A stretch of DNA of 6,404 bases, taken from positions 1-6,404 of the forward strand of contig CANHWS010000200.1 in NCBI GenBank assembly GCA_947464365.1. The letters run 5' to 3'. A model generated the notes under the pieces. It searched no databases, had not been told where the DNA came from, and was given only the letters and a program-made list of their open reading frames with translations. The stretch is from Cytophagaceae bacterium (lineage in GTDB: Bacteria > Bacteroidota > Bacteroidia > Cytophagales > Flexibacteraceae). The translations under genes were made by a program, and so were the position numbers. Below are positions 1 to 4,964 of the stretch, in pieces (the stretch's first letter is position 1; each line of letters begins with the position of its first letter).

Positions 1-93
1 ACCGCTTTCGATGATTATTTGATTGTTGTTGACTCTAGTGATATGGATTTTGGTTCTGCTATTGTCAATCCAGATTACATTGGCAATCCGTAG
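1..93 (+). CDS. C-terminal end of an unrecognised protein (5' end outside window)
   Basis: Frame 1 is open from the first base to a TAG at 91-93, giving 30 residues that end in NPDYIGNP. The tail is acidic and hydrophobic (DDYLIVVDSSDMDFG) and uses AT-rich codons like those of the immunity-like genes downstream. I do not recognise the family. Position is the only hint of role: in polymorphic toxin loci a toxin C-terminus commonly lies just upstream of its immunity gene, and the next genes here look like immunity proteins. However, 278 bp and a repeat separate them. It could equally be the end of another immunity-like gene, although it lacks the QMEF ending shared by the two paralogues. That it is coding is likely but not proven from 30 codons. 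Confidence 0.5.
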   Translation, partial: TAFDDYLIVVDSSDMDFGSAIVNPDYIGNP

Positions 94-113
94 GTGGTGA
101 TTTAGGATTTGGT

Positions 114-127
114 GTTGCATAGGCAAC
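114..127. other. Small hairpin after the partial gene
   Basis: GTTGC (114-118) and GCAAC (123-127) are perfect complements around a 4-nt loop ATAG. The hairpin lies 20 bp past the stop at 93 and 7 bp before the first copy of the direct repeat. No T-run follows, so it is a poor intrinsic terminator. It may mark the end of the upstream gene or be part of the repeat element, since the second repeat copy also has a palindrome just upstream. A 5-bp stem could be chance. Confidence 0.3.
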
Positions 128-134
128 GGTAGGA

Positions 135-167
135 CCCCCAGAGGTTTATGTGCCTAGGTAGGGGCTT
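135..167. repeat. Direct repeat, copy 1 (left flank of the immunity-like pair)
   Basis: This 33-bp stretch, with core GAGGTTTATGTGCCTAGG followed by TAGGGG and CTT, recurs at 1646-1679. The two copies differ by two substitutions (C/A near the left end, T/C inside the core) and one extra G in copy 2. In one plus-strand frame both copies read PPEVYVPR followed by TAG, and the internal T/C change is synonymous (TAT/TAC, Tyr). Sequence outside the copies differs. The pair brackets the two paralogous genes, which suits either a recombination site or the conserved 3' end of a repeated gene cassette. Confidence 0.75.
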
Positions 168-202
168 GGGTTGTAAGATTTGTGCCGTATTCCTAACTTA
201 GC

Positions 203-228
203 CCAACCAACCAATACCAACCAACCAA
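203..228. repeat. Interrupted CCAA tetranucleotide repeat
   Basis: Three CCAA units (203-214), a TA interruption, then three more CCAA units (217-228). The tract lies in the untranslated stretch before the first immunity-like gene and about 40 bp upstream of a candidate -7 box. Short tetranucleotide tracts can change length by slippage. Here each perfect block is only 12 bp, so high mutability is doubtful. No coding frame crosses it convincingly. Confidence 0.6.
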
Positions 229-269
229 CTAAATCAAACTGGTGCCCATCCAACCCAACTTGAAATTCG

Positions 270-277
270 TAACTTTG
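270..277 (+). promoter_or_regulatory. Candidate Bacteroidota -7 box for the immunity-like pair
   Basis: TAACTTTG matches the Bacteroidota -7 consensus TAnnTTTG exactly. It would start transcription near 283 and leave a leader of about 90 nt before the ATG at 372. No clear TTG-type -33 element lies at the expected distance upstream, so the call rests on the -7 match alone. The rest of the 94-371 gap holds the hairpin, repeat copy 1 and the CCAA tract; I see no gene in it. Confidence 0.3.
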
Positions 278-371
278 GAGCCGCAATGATGTTTAAGCAC
301 TGGGGTATTGTGGTTAAATAAAGGTACGAACCCAATTTCTTCTTTAATACTAACATTCTAGTTTTTTTATT

Positions 372-956
372 ATGAAGAATCAATACTTTACTTTTGCTAC
401 AGCATGGAACTCTAGGTCCATCCAACTCGGCTTTGATTATCCAGTTGGCTATATGCAGCTAGCAACATTGGAGGAGAGGGAAAGTTACTTGAAGGCAATA
501 TTATACAGAGACTTTCATTATAGAAGGGGATCCAAGTTCACCACCTGCCTAACTTGTGGTTCTGAGGACATTTTCAGCCAAGAATTCAAAGACCTATACG
601 AACGTGAGGGGTGGACAGGGCTAGCCTTTAGCGAACCAATCGTCATTCATGACCTGAAGCCTGGTTTGGTGCAGCCCATGTCTTACTATCACGTCAAAGT
701 GGTAGAAAGGTGCGAGAGGTTCATTGGGCATCGCTGGGTGTACCCCAATGGTTGTAAGTGCCTTACAGACTGGGAAGTGGTCAATGATGGCGGTTTTAGC
801 TTTTTCCAAGCGGCATCCTTAGGTTTTTGGCTTTGCCAGCCCTATGTTGCGCAAGCTGTAAAGCGCCATAAATTGACAAACATAGCCTGCAATGATGTTG
901 CACTTTGGGAAAAAGTTCCTTATCCACATCATCCGCCAGATCAAATGGAGTTCTGA
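372..956 (+). CDS. Putative Imm11/Imm43-like (DUF1629-like) immunity protein, paralogue 1
   Basis: This encodes 194 residues with no signal peptide or membrane segment, so it is probably cytoplasmic. Two blocks recall DUF1629/Imm11/Imm43 immunity proteins. The first, around residues 69-92, is SQEFKDLYEREGWTGLAF followed by a beta-rich segment, like the family's 'vvSerfkell...gltGl.F.pv' pattern. The second, around 134-170, starts WEVVNDGGFSFF and resembles the family's FF...icte.v repeat half. Such proteins neutralise a cognate toxin, often one delivered by a secretion system. The partner is not identifiable here. The ATG at 372 aligns exactly with the start of paralogue 2 (YF at residues 5-6, RS at 15-16 in both). 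No Shine-Dalgarno is visible; an AT-rich run precedes the ATG. Residues 25-50 carry a 6-residue insertion relative to the paralogue. That the gene is real is near certain; the family assignment is from memory of motifs. Confidence 0.72.
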   Translation: MKNQYFTFATAWNSRSIQLGFDYPVGYMQLATLEERESYLKAILYRDFHYRRGSKFTTCLTCGSEDIFSQEFKDLYEREGWTGLAFSEPIVIHDLKPGLVQPMSYYHVKVVERCERFIGHRWVYPNGCKCLTDWEVVNDGGFSFFQAASLGFWLCQPYVAQAVKRHKLTNIACNDVALWEKVPYPHHPPDQMEF

Positions 957-973
957 CCTTAAAGCATATTGCT

Positions 974-1534
974 ATGCCAACCCCATACTTCATGCTAGGC
1001 CTAAATTTTGCTCCACGCTCTGTTCAGGTCGAGATTTATTATCCTGATTACCGTGGTGTTGACATCATGGAGCGTGCCAACTTTCATGACTTTTGGTACG
1101 TAAAGGGTTCGCACTTTAGCACCATGCTAACCTGTGCTTCTGCCAGGGTCATGAGCCAACAATTCAAGGACCTATACGACCAAAACGGATGGACAGGTTT
1201 GACCTTCAGTGAGGCCATTGTCATTCATGATCTAAAACCAGGCTTATCGGTCCCGACTAATTATTATTACGTGCAGGTAGTTGGTCGATGCGAGAAAGTT
1301 GTTGCCCACACCATCGTCAAGGGCAAATCAGTTGATTTCAAGTCAGGTTGGGAAGTCGTAAATGATGGAGGGTTTAGCTTCTTTATTGCAAGCAAGTTAG
1401 GTCAATGGATTTGTCAGGCTGATGTCGCAAAGACATTACAAAAGGCCAAGGTCTCAAATATGTATTTCGATGACTTTGAACAGTACAAGAGCTACCCAAT
1501 TCCAGAGGAAGATCCCAATCAAATGGAGTTCTAG
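974..1534 (+). CDS. Putative Imm11/Imm43-like (DUF1629-like) immunity protein, paralogue 2
   Basis: This encodes 186 residues, starting 17 bp after paralogue 1 stops, so the two are probably co-transcribed. An upstream ATG at 905 would add 23 residues overlapping the previous gene. I prefer 974 because MPTPYF then aligns with MKNQYF of the paralogue and every later residue stays in register. Hand alignment gives about 85 identities over about 187 positions (roughly 45%), concentrated in the FKDLY..GWTGL block, in IVIHDLKPGL, in WEVVNDGGFSFF and in the final QMEF. The N-terminus and the region around residues 105-125 are diverged. Like its neighbour it is probably a cytoplasmic immunity protein. 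Either it protects against a variant toxin or it is an orphan copy kept after duplication. The CLTC cysteine pair of paralogue 1 is not conserved here (MLTC). Confidence 0.72.
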   Translation: MPTPYFMLGLNFAPRSVQVEIYYPDYRGVDIMERANFHDFWYVKGSHFSTMLTCASARVMSQQFKDLYDQNGWTGLTFSEAIVIHDLKPGLSVPTNYYYVQVVGRCEKVVAHTIVKGKSVDFKSGWEVVNDGGFSFFIASKLGQWICQADVAKTLQKAKVSNMYFDDFEQYKSYPIPEEDPNQMEF

Positions 1535-1535
1535 A

Positions 1536-1670
1536 ACCTAGGCACATGCCTCCTCATCTCCTCCGCCACCATCCCTGATACTGACATTGGTAATGGGTTT
1601 CGGCATAATTCTCCCCGTCTAGACTCCATCAACGCAGGCCTGCGCCCACCAGAGGTTTACGTGCCTAGGT
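1536..1670. repeat. 10-bp inverted repeat linking the end of paralogue 2 to repeat copy 2
   Basis: ACCTAGGCAC at 1536-1545, two bases past the paralogue 2 stop codon, is the exact reverse complement of GTGCCTAGGT at 1661-1670 inside repeat copy 2. The arms enclose 115 bp. Complementarity does not extend outward or inward. The core CCTAGG is itself a palindrome, which raises the chance of coincidence: the informative part is the flanking AC/GT on each side. Confidence 0.4.
1633..1644. repeat. 12-bp perfect palindrome before repeat copy 2
   Basis: CGCAGGCCTGCG is fully self-complementary and ends one base before repeat copy 2 begins at 1646. Copy 1 has a small hairpin in a comparable place (114-127). 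It could be a protein-binding site or a chance palindrome in GC-rich DNA. Confidence 0.4.
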
Positions 1671-1679
1671 AGGGGGCTT
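1646..1679. repeat. Direct repeat, copy 2 (right flank of the immunity-like pair)
   Basis: This is the second copy of the 135-167 repeat, 34 bp because of one extra G in the TAGGGGG run. It lies 111 bp after the stop of paralogue 2. With copy 1 it encloses about 1.48 kb holding both paralogues and their leader. Homologous recombination between copies in the same orientation would delete or duplicate the pair. Confidence 0.75.
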
Positions 1680-1692
1680 CTGTCTAACCGAT

Positions 1693-1713
1693 ATAGGTAG
1701 CGGTCGTACCTAT
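1693..1713. other. Hairpin-forming inverted repeat
   Basis: ATAGGTA (1693-1699) and TACCTAT (1707-1713) are perfect 7-bp complements around a 7-nt loop GCGGTCG. It lies 13 bp after repeat copy 2. The left arm and loop vaguely resemble bases 119-131 before copy 1 (ATAGGCAACGGTA). No T-run follows, so it is not a standard terminator. It may be an operator or structural part of the repeat element. Confidence 0.35.
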
Positions 1714-1826
1714 CGCGAGATGCCCTACCTTAGCAGTATCAAAGGTGCCGCTCGTGTGGCCATGTGGTGCTGGTCCTGGCCCACTGGTCTTCAGCGCCTT
1801 GATGCTACACCAACCCCGACACCACC

Positions 1827-2057
1827 ATGAAGCCAGACTTTACCCAGCTGCCCTTCGGTTTTGCTACCAGCACCGCCCATCAGGCTGCTGCCGCGTCCAC
1901 TACCCACACCACCGCCGAGGGCATCACCCTAAAGGCATCTTACACCGCTGCGGATCTGAGCACCTGTGGGCACCTAGGCTTCGGCCCGGGAGTTGCGCCC
2001 TTTTTGGGTGGGCCTTATGCGCCGATGTACACCACCCAGCCCTGGACGATCCGATAA
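1827..2057 (+). pseudogene. mutB: N-terminal fragment of methylmalonyl-CoA mutase large subunit
   Basis: The 76 residues start MKPDFTQLPF and contain the linker typical of mutase large chains: an EGITLKASYTAADL segment (about residues 32-45), HLGFGPGVAPFLGGPY (about 49-64) and a final PWTIR. Intact proteins continue PWTIRQYAGFSTAEESN into the TIM barrel and run to about 700 residues; here a TAA follows directly. The enzyme interconverts succinyl-CoA and methylmalonyl-CoA with adenosylcobalamin. This piece has no substrate barrel and no cobalamin domain, so it cannot be active. Departures from the usual FLRGPYATMY (an R-to-G and a T-to-P change) suggest decay. The ATG overlaps the TGA of an open frame (1669-1830) as ATGA, the usual coupling seen between mutase subunits, but that frame is not recognisably the small subunit. 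The family call is strong; the scenario of deletion or partial insertion is inferred. Confidence 0.8.
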
Positions 2058-2088
2058 ATCCGAGTTCAGACAAATTCACACGAATCCG
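2049..2088. repeat. Possible dispersed intergenic repeat at the mutase break point
   Basis: The 31 bp between the mutase fragment stop and the hexosaminidase stop, plus the end of the fragment, contain GATAAATCCGAGTTCAGACA followed by AATTCACACGAATCCG. From memory, similar sequence (reverse complement TTTGTCTGAAC then GGATTTAT) is common between genes in Cytophagales-type genomes. I cannot verify this, and only one copy is in the window. It sits exactly where the mutase homology stops, so it may mark the recombination joint. Confidence 0.3.
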
Positions 2089-3738
2089 TTACTCCCTTCC
2101 CTCATACCCCAAGGCCTTAACCCGATTAAACAAAGCAGTGCAACGAGGCTTGAAGGCCTTAAAGTCTTTGGGTTTATTGGCGCCTGACCACAGCACCTCG
2201 GATAGGGCGATGATACGGGGGTTGACCATATACTCCACATGTTTTTCGGAGGCGATGTACTCGGTCCAGACGTTGCCTTGGGCACCCAAAATGTACTGGT
2301 TGATGGCAGCGCCTAAGGAGTCTGGCGCAGGGTCAAAAGAAAAGACTTGCTCCAAGCTAACATTGCCGCCGATAGCTAAGGGCTCCTCCCACTTGCGATC
2401 AGACTGGTAATGATCAAAATAAACAAACTGCGAAGGCGTCATCACGACTAGGTGTTTGGCTTTGGCAGCCGCAATGCCCCCTGCTGTTCCACGCCAACTC
2501 ATGACGGCAGCATTAGGTGCTAGGCCGCCTTCCAGGATCTCATCCCAGCCGATGATCTGTTTGCCTTGGTTATTCACATATTGCTCAATTTGCTTGATAA
2601 ACCAACTCTGGAGTTCATGCTCGTCCTTCAGTCCAAGGGTTTTGATCTGCTGTTGGATGGCGGGATTAGCTATCCACTGGTCCTTAGCGGCTTCGTCCCC
2701 ACCAATATGGATATAGGGACTCGGGAACAAAGGCATCACCTCGGCCAAGATGTCTTTGAACAGATCAACAGATTGTTGGTTGGGGTTGATGATGTTTTTA
2801 GATACGCCCCAAGTGGTCCAGACCTCCAATTTCTGATCGGTGCAGCCATATTGTGGGTAGGCAGCTAGCAGGGCTTGCACATGGCCAGGAAGCTCGATTT
2901 CGGGCAGTATCGTGACTTGGCGTTGGGCAGCATAAGCCACCAGCTCTTTGACCTCTGCTTGGGTGTAAAATCCGCCATGGCGCCGGCCGTCATAGTCTTG
3001 CAGTTTGGACCCACCCAGCCACTTGCGGGTTTCTTTGCGCCAACCGCCAACTTGGGTTAGTAAGGGATATTTTTTGATCTCGATACGCCAACCTTGGTCA
3101 TCCGTCAGGTGCCAATGGAAGAGGTTCATTTTGTTGAGCACCAGCAGGTCGATGTACTTCTTGAGGAACGAAATGGGGTAGAAATGCCTTGATACATCTA
3201 GGTGCATACCCCGCCACGCAAACCGAGGCGCATCCTGGATCTCGATATAGGGGATTGACAGCGCCTCACCCGACGTTTTGGGCACCGAAATCAGTTGGAG
3301 TAAGGACTGGCAACCAGCTAATAGACCCGCCTCGGTGGGAGCCATAATCTGAATGCCTTTGGCATTGACACTCAGTTGGTAGGAGGCATCAGGAAAGCCA
3401 GCAGGCATTTTTTTGGGTGTCCCGCTCAGCTTGCAAACGAGCGAAGTGCCTTTGGGGCTAGCCTTTAGGCCGAACAGCTTGTCAAAAAACGGCATAAAAA
3501 CCACCTCTGCATTAGCCGACTTCCCAGACCACCGTAGGCCAAGGGCGGGGTCTATCCTGAGAGTGCCGTTACCAAACTGCCAAGCCTGCGGTAGTGGAGC
3601 TATGGTCGGGGTTGCAGGTAGTGTGGCGGTGGCCTGAGCCAATCCTTCGACCGAAGCAAAAATGGCTAGGCCTAATGTCAAACCTAGGCTGAGTGATCTC
3701 AGGCATTTCGAAGCTAAAGCGTGTATCGTGATAGGCAT
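2089..3738 (-). CDS. Secreted GH20 beta-N-acetylhexosaminidase
   Basis: This encodes 549 residues, a usual length for bacterial family GH20. It removes terminal beta-linked GlcNAc/GalNAc from chitin oligomers, glycans or peptidoglycan fragments by substrate-assisted catalysis. Residues 1-35 form a signal peptide (K11 and R14, then a hydrophobic run to LAQA), so it acts in the periplasm or outside. An N-terminal GH20b-type domain spans about 45-165 and the barrel about 168-520. Visible motifs are RGMHLDVSRHF (176-186), HWHLTDDQGW (208-217), the HIGGDE signature (344-349) with the catalytic pair D348/E349, GWDE (397-400), SWRG (414-417) and NVWTEY (489-494). All key residues are present. The ATG at 3738 gives a proper signal peptide. 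It starts 41 bp after meaB on the same strand and may be co-transcribed, though the functions are unrelated; a palindrome in the gap could give it its own control. Confidence 0.95.
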   Translation of the reverse strand: MPITIHALASKCLRSLSLGLTLGLAIFASVEGLAQATATLPATPTIAPLPQAWQFGNGTLRIDPALGLRWSGKSANAEVVFMPFFDKLFGLKASPKGTSLVCKLSGTPKKMPAGFPDASYQLSVNAKGIQIMAPTEAGLLAGCQSLLQLISVPKTSGEALSIPYIEIQDAPRFAWRGMHLDVSRHFYPISFLKKYIDLLVLNKMNLFHWHLTDDQGWRIEIKKYPLLTQVGGWRKETRKWLGGSKLQDYDGRRHGGFYTQAEVKELVAYAAQRQVTILPEIELPGHVQALLAAYPQYGCTDQKLEVWTTWGVSKNIINPNQQSVDLFKDILAEVMPLFPSPYIHIGGDEAAKDQWIANPAIQQQIKTLGLKDEHELQSWFIKQIEQYVNNQGKQIIGWDEILEGGLAPNAAVMSWRGTAGGIAAAKAKHLVVMTPSQFVYFDHYQSDRKWEEPLAIGGNVSLEQVFSFDPAPDSLGAAINQYILGAQGNVWTEYIASEKHVEYMVNPRIIALSEVLWSGANKPKDFKAFKPRCTALFNRVKALGYEGRE

Positions 3739-3752
3739 GGCAGGTGGATTAG

Positions 3753-3768
3753 GCCCTAAAATTAGGGC
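3753..3768 (-). promoter_or_regulatory. 16-bp palindrome in the meaB-hexosaminidase gap
   Basis: GCCCTAA and TTAGGGC flank AA, a 7-bp-arm inverted repeat 15 bp upstream of the hexosaminidase ATG. On the minus strand its centre reads TAATTTTA, seven of eight bases matching the -7 consensus TAnnTTTG, but at this distance it would leave a very short leader. It could be an operator for the hexosaminidase or a weak hairpin ending meaB transcription. There is no T-run of terminator type after the stem. Confidence 0.4.
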
Positions 3769-3779
3769 TGTGGCAGGGT

Positions 3780-4811
3780 TTAATGGGATAAATATGTTGA
3801 TTTAGGCAATACCAAACCAAGGGCAGTGCTAACATCAGCTCCTGCCCTGATCTGGGCTTCGGCTTGGGCCACTTGTGCAAGGTGCTCGGAATAAAACTGG
3901 TCCAGAATTCGGGCCTCTAGCTGCTGGCGGAAGGCCTGTAGCTGTTGGTGTTGTCGTTGCTTGTCCCACCAACCAGTGCGTATGGCTTCCGTTTGCCAAT
4001 GGAGTACGGCTTGCCATACCTCGGCTATGGTGTCAGGATCTAGGGCAGAGGATAGCAAAACAGGGACAGACTGTCCACTGCCGGGCGGCGGAAACAAGTG
4101 CAGGGCGTTCTGATACCCCACTTGCGCTAGGCGAGCGGCGACCTTGTTATTGGCCTCTGCCTTGGTAATGACCAGCAGGTCGGCCATTTCCATAATGCCC
4201 CGTTTCATACCCTGGAGCTCATCACCTGCACCGGGTAACATCAGCAACATAAAGACATCACAAAGGCCACGAACAGCTACTTCGCTTTGGCCCACACCAA
4301 CGGTCTCAACCAAGATGACATCAAAACCTGCAGCCTCACAGATCAGGATGGCCTCGCGGGTATGAGCGGTCACGCCACCAAGAGAGCCAGAAGTTGGCGA
4401 AGGGCGTATAAAGACATTGGGCGATCGGCTAAGCTCCTCCATACGGGTTTTATCACCCAGCAGGCTGCCCTTGCCGATCTGACTACTAGGATCTACAGCC
4501 AGTACCGCCACTTGTTGGCCTGCCTGCGCTAGTTGCAGCCCCAATACCTCGATAAAGGTGCTTTTGCCCACACCGGGGACACCAGTCAGGCCAACTCGTA
4601 GGCCCTTAGGATGCGTTTGGCTAGGCAATCCCGGTTCTTGACCTTCGGAATGCCGATTGTGAACTGCAACGGACAAGGCCTGGATAACAGTCCGGGCAAT
4701 CGCTTGATCGGTAGCCAAGGTGCTTTCGGCCAGCGTAATGGCACGGCTGACAGACTGCCTGTCTCCAGCCAACACCCCTTCAATATACTGATCTGCCGTC
4801 CATCGTTTCAC
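3780..4811 (-). CDS. meaB: MeaB/ArgK-type GTPase, methylmalonyl-CoA mutase chaperone
   Basis: This encodes 343 residues, close to the family's usual 320-340. MeaB gates cobalamin loading of methylmalonyl-CoA mutase and protects it from inactivation, using GTP. An N-terminal helical part (1-68) contains EGVLAGDR and AITLAES. The G domain follows: P-loop GVPGVGKST (77-85), VDPSSQIGKGSLLGDKTRM (106-124), the switch-like VETVGVGQSE (168-177) and LPGAGDELQGMKRGIMEMADLL (192-213). The G4 position reads TKAE (216-219), where most relatives have NKAD. A C-terminal helical dimerisation arm covers about 275-343. The start is GTG at 4811; no ATG or other start lies upstream before an in-frame stop. The hexosaminidase follows 41 bp downstream. 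The only mutase sequence nearby is a broken fragment on the other strand (1827-2057), so the working partner must be encoded elsewhere. Confidence 0.95.
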   Translation of the reverse strand: MKRWTADQYIEGVLAGDRQSVSRAITLAESTLATDQAIARTVIQALSVAVHNRHSEGQEPGLPSQTHPKGLRVGLTGVPGVGKSTFIEVLGLQLAQAGQQVAVLAVDPSSQIGKGSLLGDKTRMEELSRSPNVFIRPSPTSGSLGGVTAHTREAILICEAAGFDVILVETVGVGQSEVAVRGLCDVFMLLMLPGAGDELQGMKRGIMEMADLLVITKAEANNKVAARLAQVGYQNALHLFPPPGSGQSVPVLLSSALDPDTIAEVWQAVLHWQTEAIRTGWWDKQRQHQQLQAFRQQLEARILDQFYSEHLAQVAQAEAQIRAGADVSTALGLVLPKSTYLSH

Positions 4812-4853
4812 TGACCCAAAGTTTGGTTTTTTGATTGACTATGCCAAGCCCTA

Positions 4854-4863
4854 CCAAAACGTA
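4854..4863 (-). promoter_or_regulatory. Weak candidate promoter for meaB
   Basis: On the minus strand TACGTTTTGG matches TAnnTTTG at seven of eight positions, and a TTG lies 22 bp upstream (minus-strand sense) as a possible -33 element. It would place the transcript start about 40 nt before the GTG. The match is imperfect and the call is tentative. Confidence 0.25.
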
Positions 4864-4938
4864 TTACAAACTAGTTCCGATAAAGCAACTCAAACCTGCA
4901 TTATCATCCTGTTGCCAGTCCCTATGGCCTGATTTGAC

Positions 4939-4946
4939 TAACTTTG
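4939..4946 (+). promoter_or_regulatory. Candidate -7 box for the DUF1460 gene
   Basis: TAACTTTG is an exact TAnnTTTG match within the 153-bp divergent gap between meaB and the DUF1460 gene. A GTTG 24 bp upstream is a slightly distant -33 candidate. The transcript would start near 4951-4953, leaving about 13 nt before the ATG at 4965 or about 37 nt before the ATG at 4989, which slightly favours the later start. Confidence 0.35.
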
Positions 4947-4964
4947 CCCACCTGAGACCAGACT

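Larger units (their letters stand above)
1535..1672 (+). pseudogene. Possible gene-end remnant ending in PPEVYVPR
   Basis: Immediately after the TAG of paralogue 2 the same frame stays open for 45 codons to a TAG at 1670-1672. It has no ATG and ends in SINAGLRPPEVYVPR. The last eight residues and stop are repeated at the left flank (138-161), with a synonymous Tyr codon change. This would fit the surviving 3' end of a gene, for example a deleted toxin or cassette end, joined behind the immunity gene. It could also be non-coding DNA open by chance; nothing in the other 37 residues matches a family I know. The rest of 1535-1826 holds the repeat, palindromes and an unexplained open frame (1669-1830). 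Confidence 0.25.

Noticed and set aside
114..167. Integron attC site, suggested by GTTGC/GCAAC arms next to a repeat
   Set aside because: No GTTRRRY and RYYYAAC pair with the proper L boxes and central region, and no integrase, could be made out.
234..425. Minus-strand frame of 63 codons before the first immunity-like gene
   Set aside because: It overlaps the start of that gene, is low in recognisable features and has no homology signal.
905..973. Earlier start for paralogue 2 at ATG 905
   Set aside because: It would overlap the preceding gene by 52 bp and add 23 residues absent from the paralogue; the ATG at 974 aligns exactly.
1680..1826. tRNA or small RNA gene in the scrambled spacer
   Set aside because: The 7-bp hairpin at 1693-1713 has no cloverleaf partners, no T-arm GTTCRA signature and no terminator after it.
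1745..2410. Plus-strand frame of 221 codons
   Set aside because: It crosses the mutase fragment in another frame and then runs antisense to the hexosaminidase. Its Pro/His-rich translation shows no family feature.
2456..3060. Several plus-strand open frames opposite the hexosaminidase
   Set aside because: They are shadows of a strongly supported gene on the other strand.
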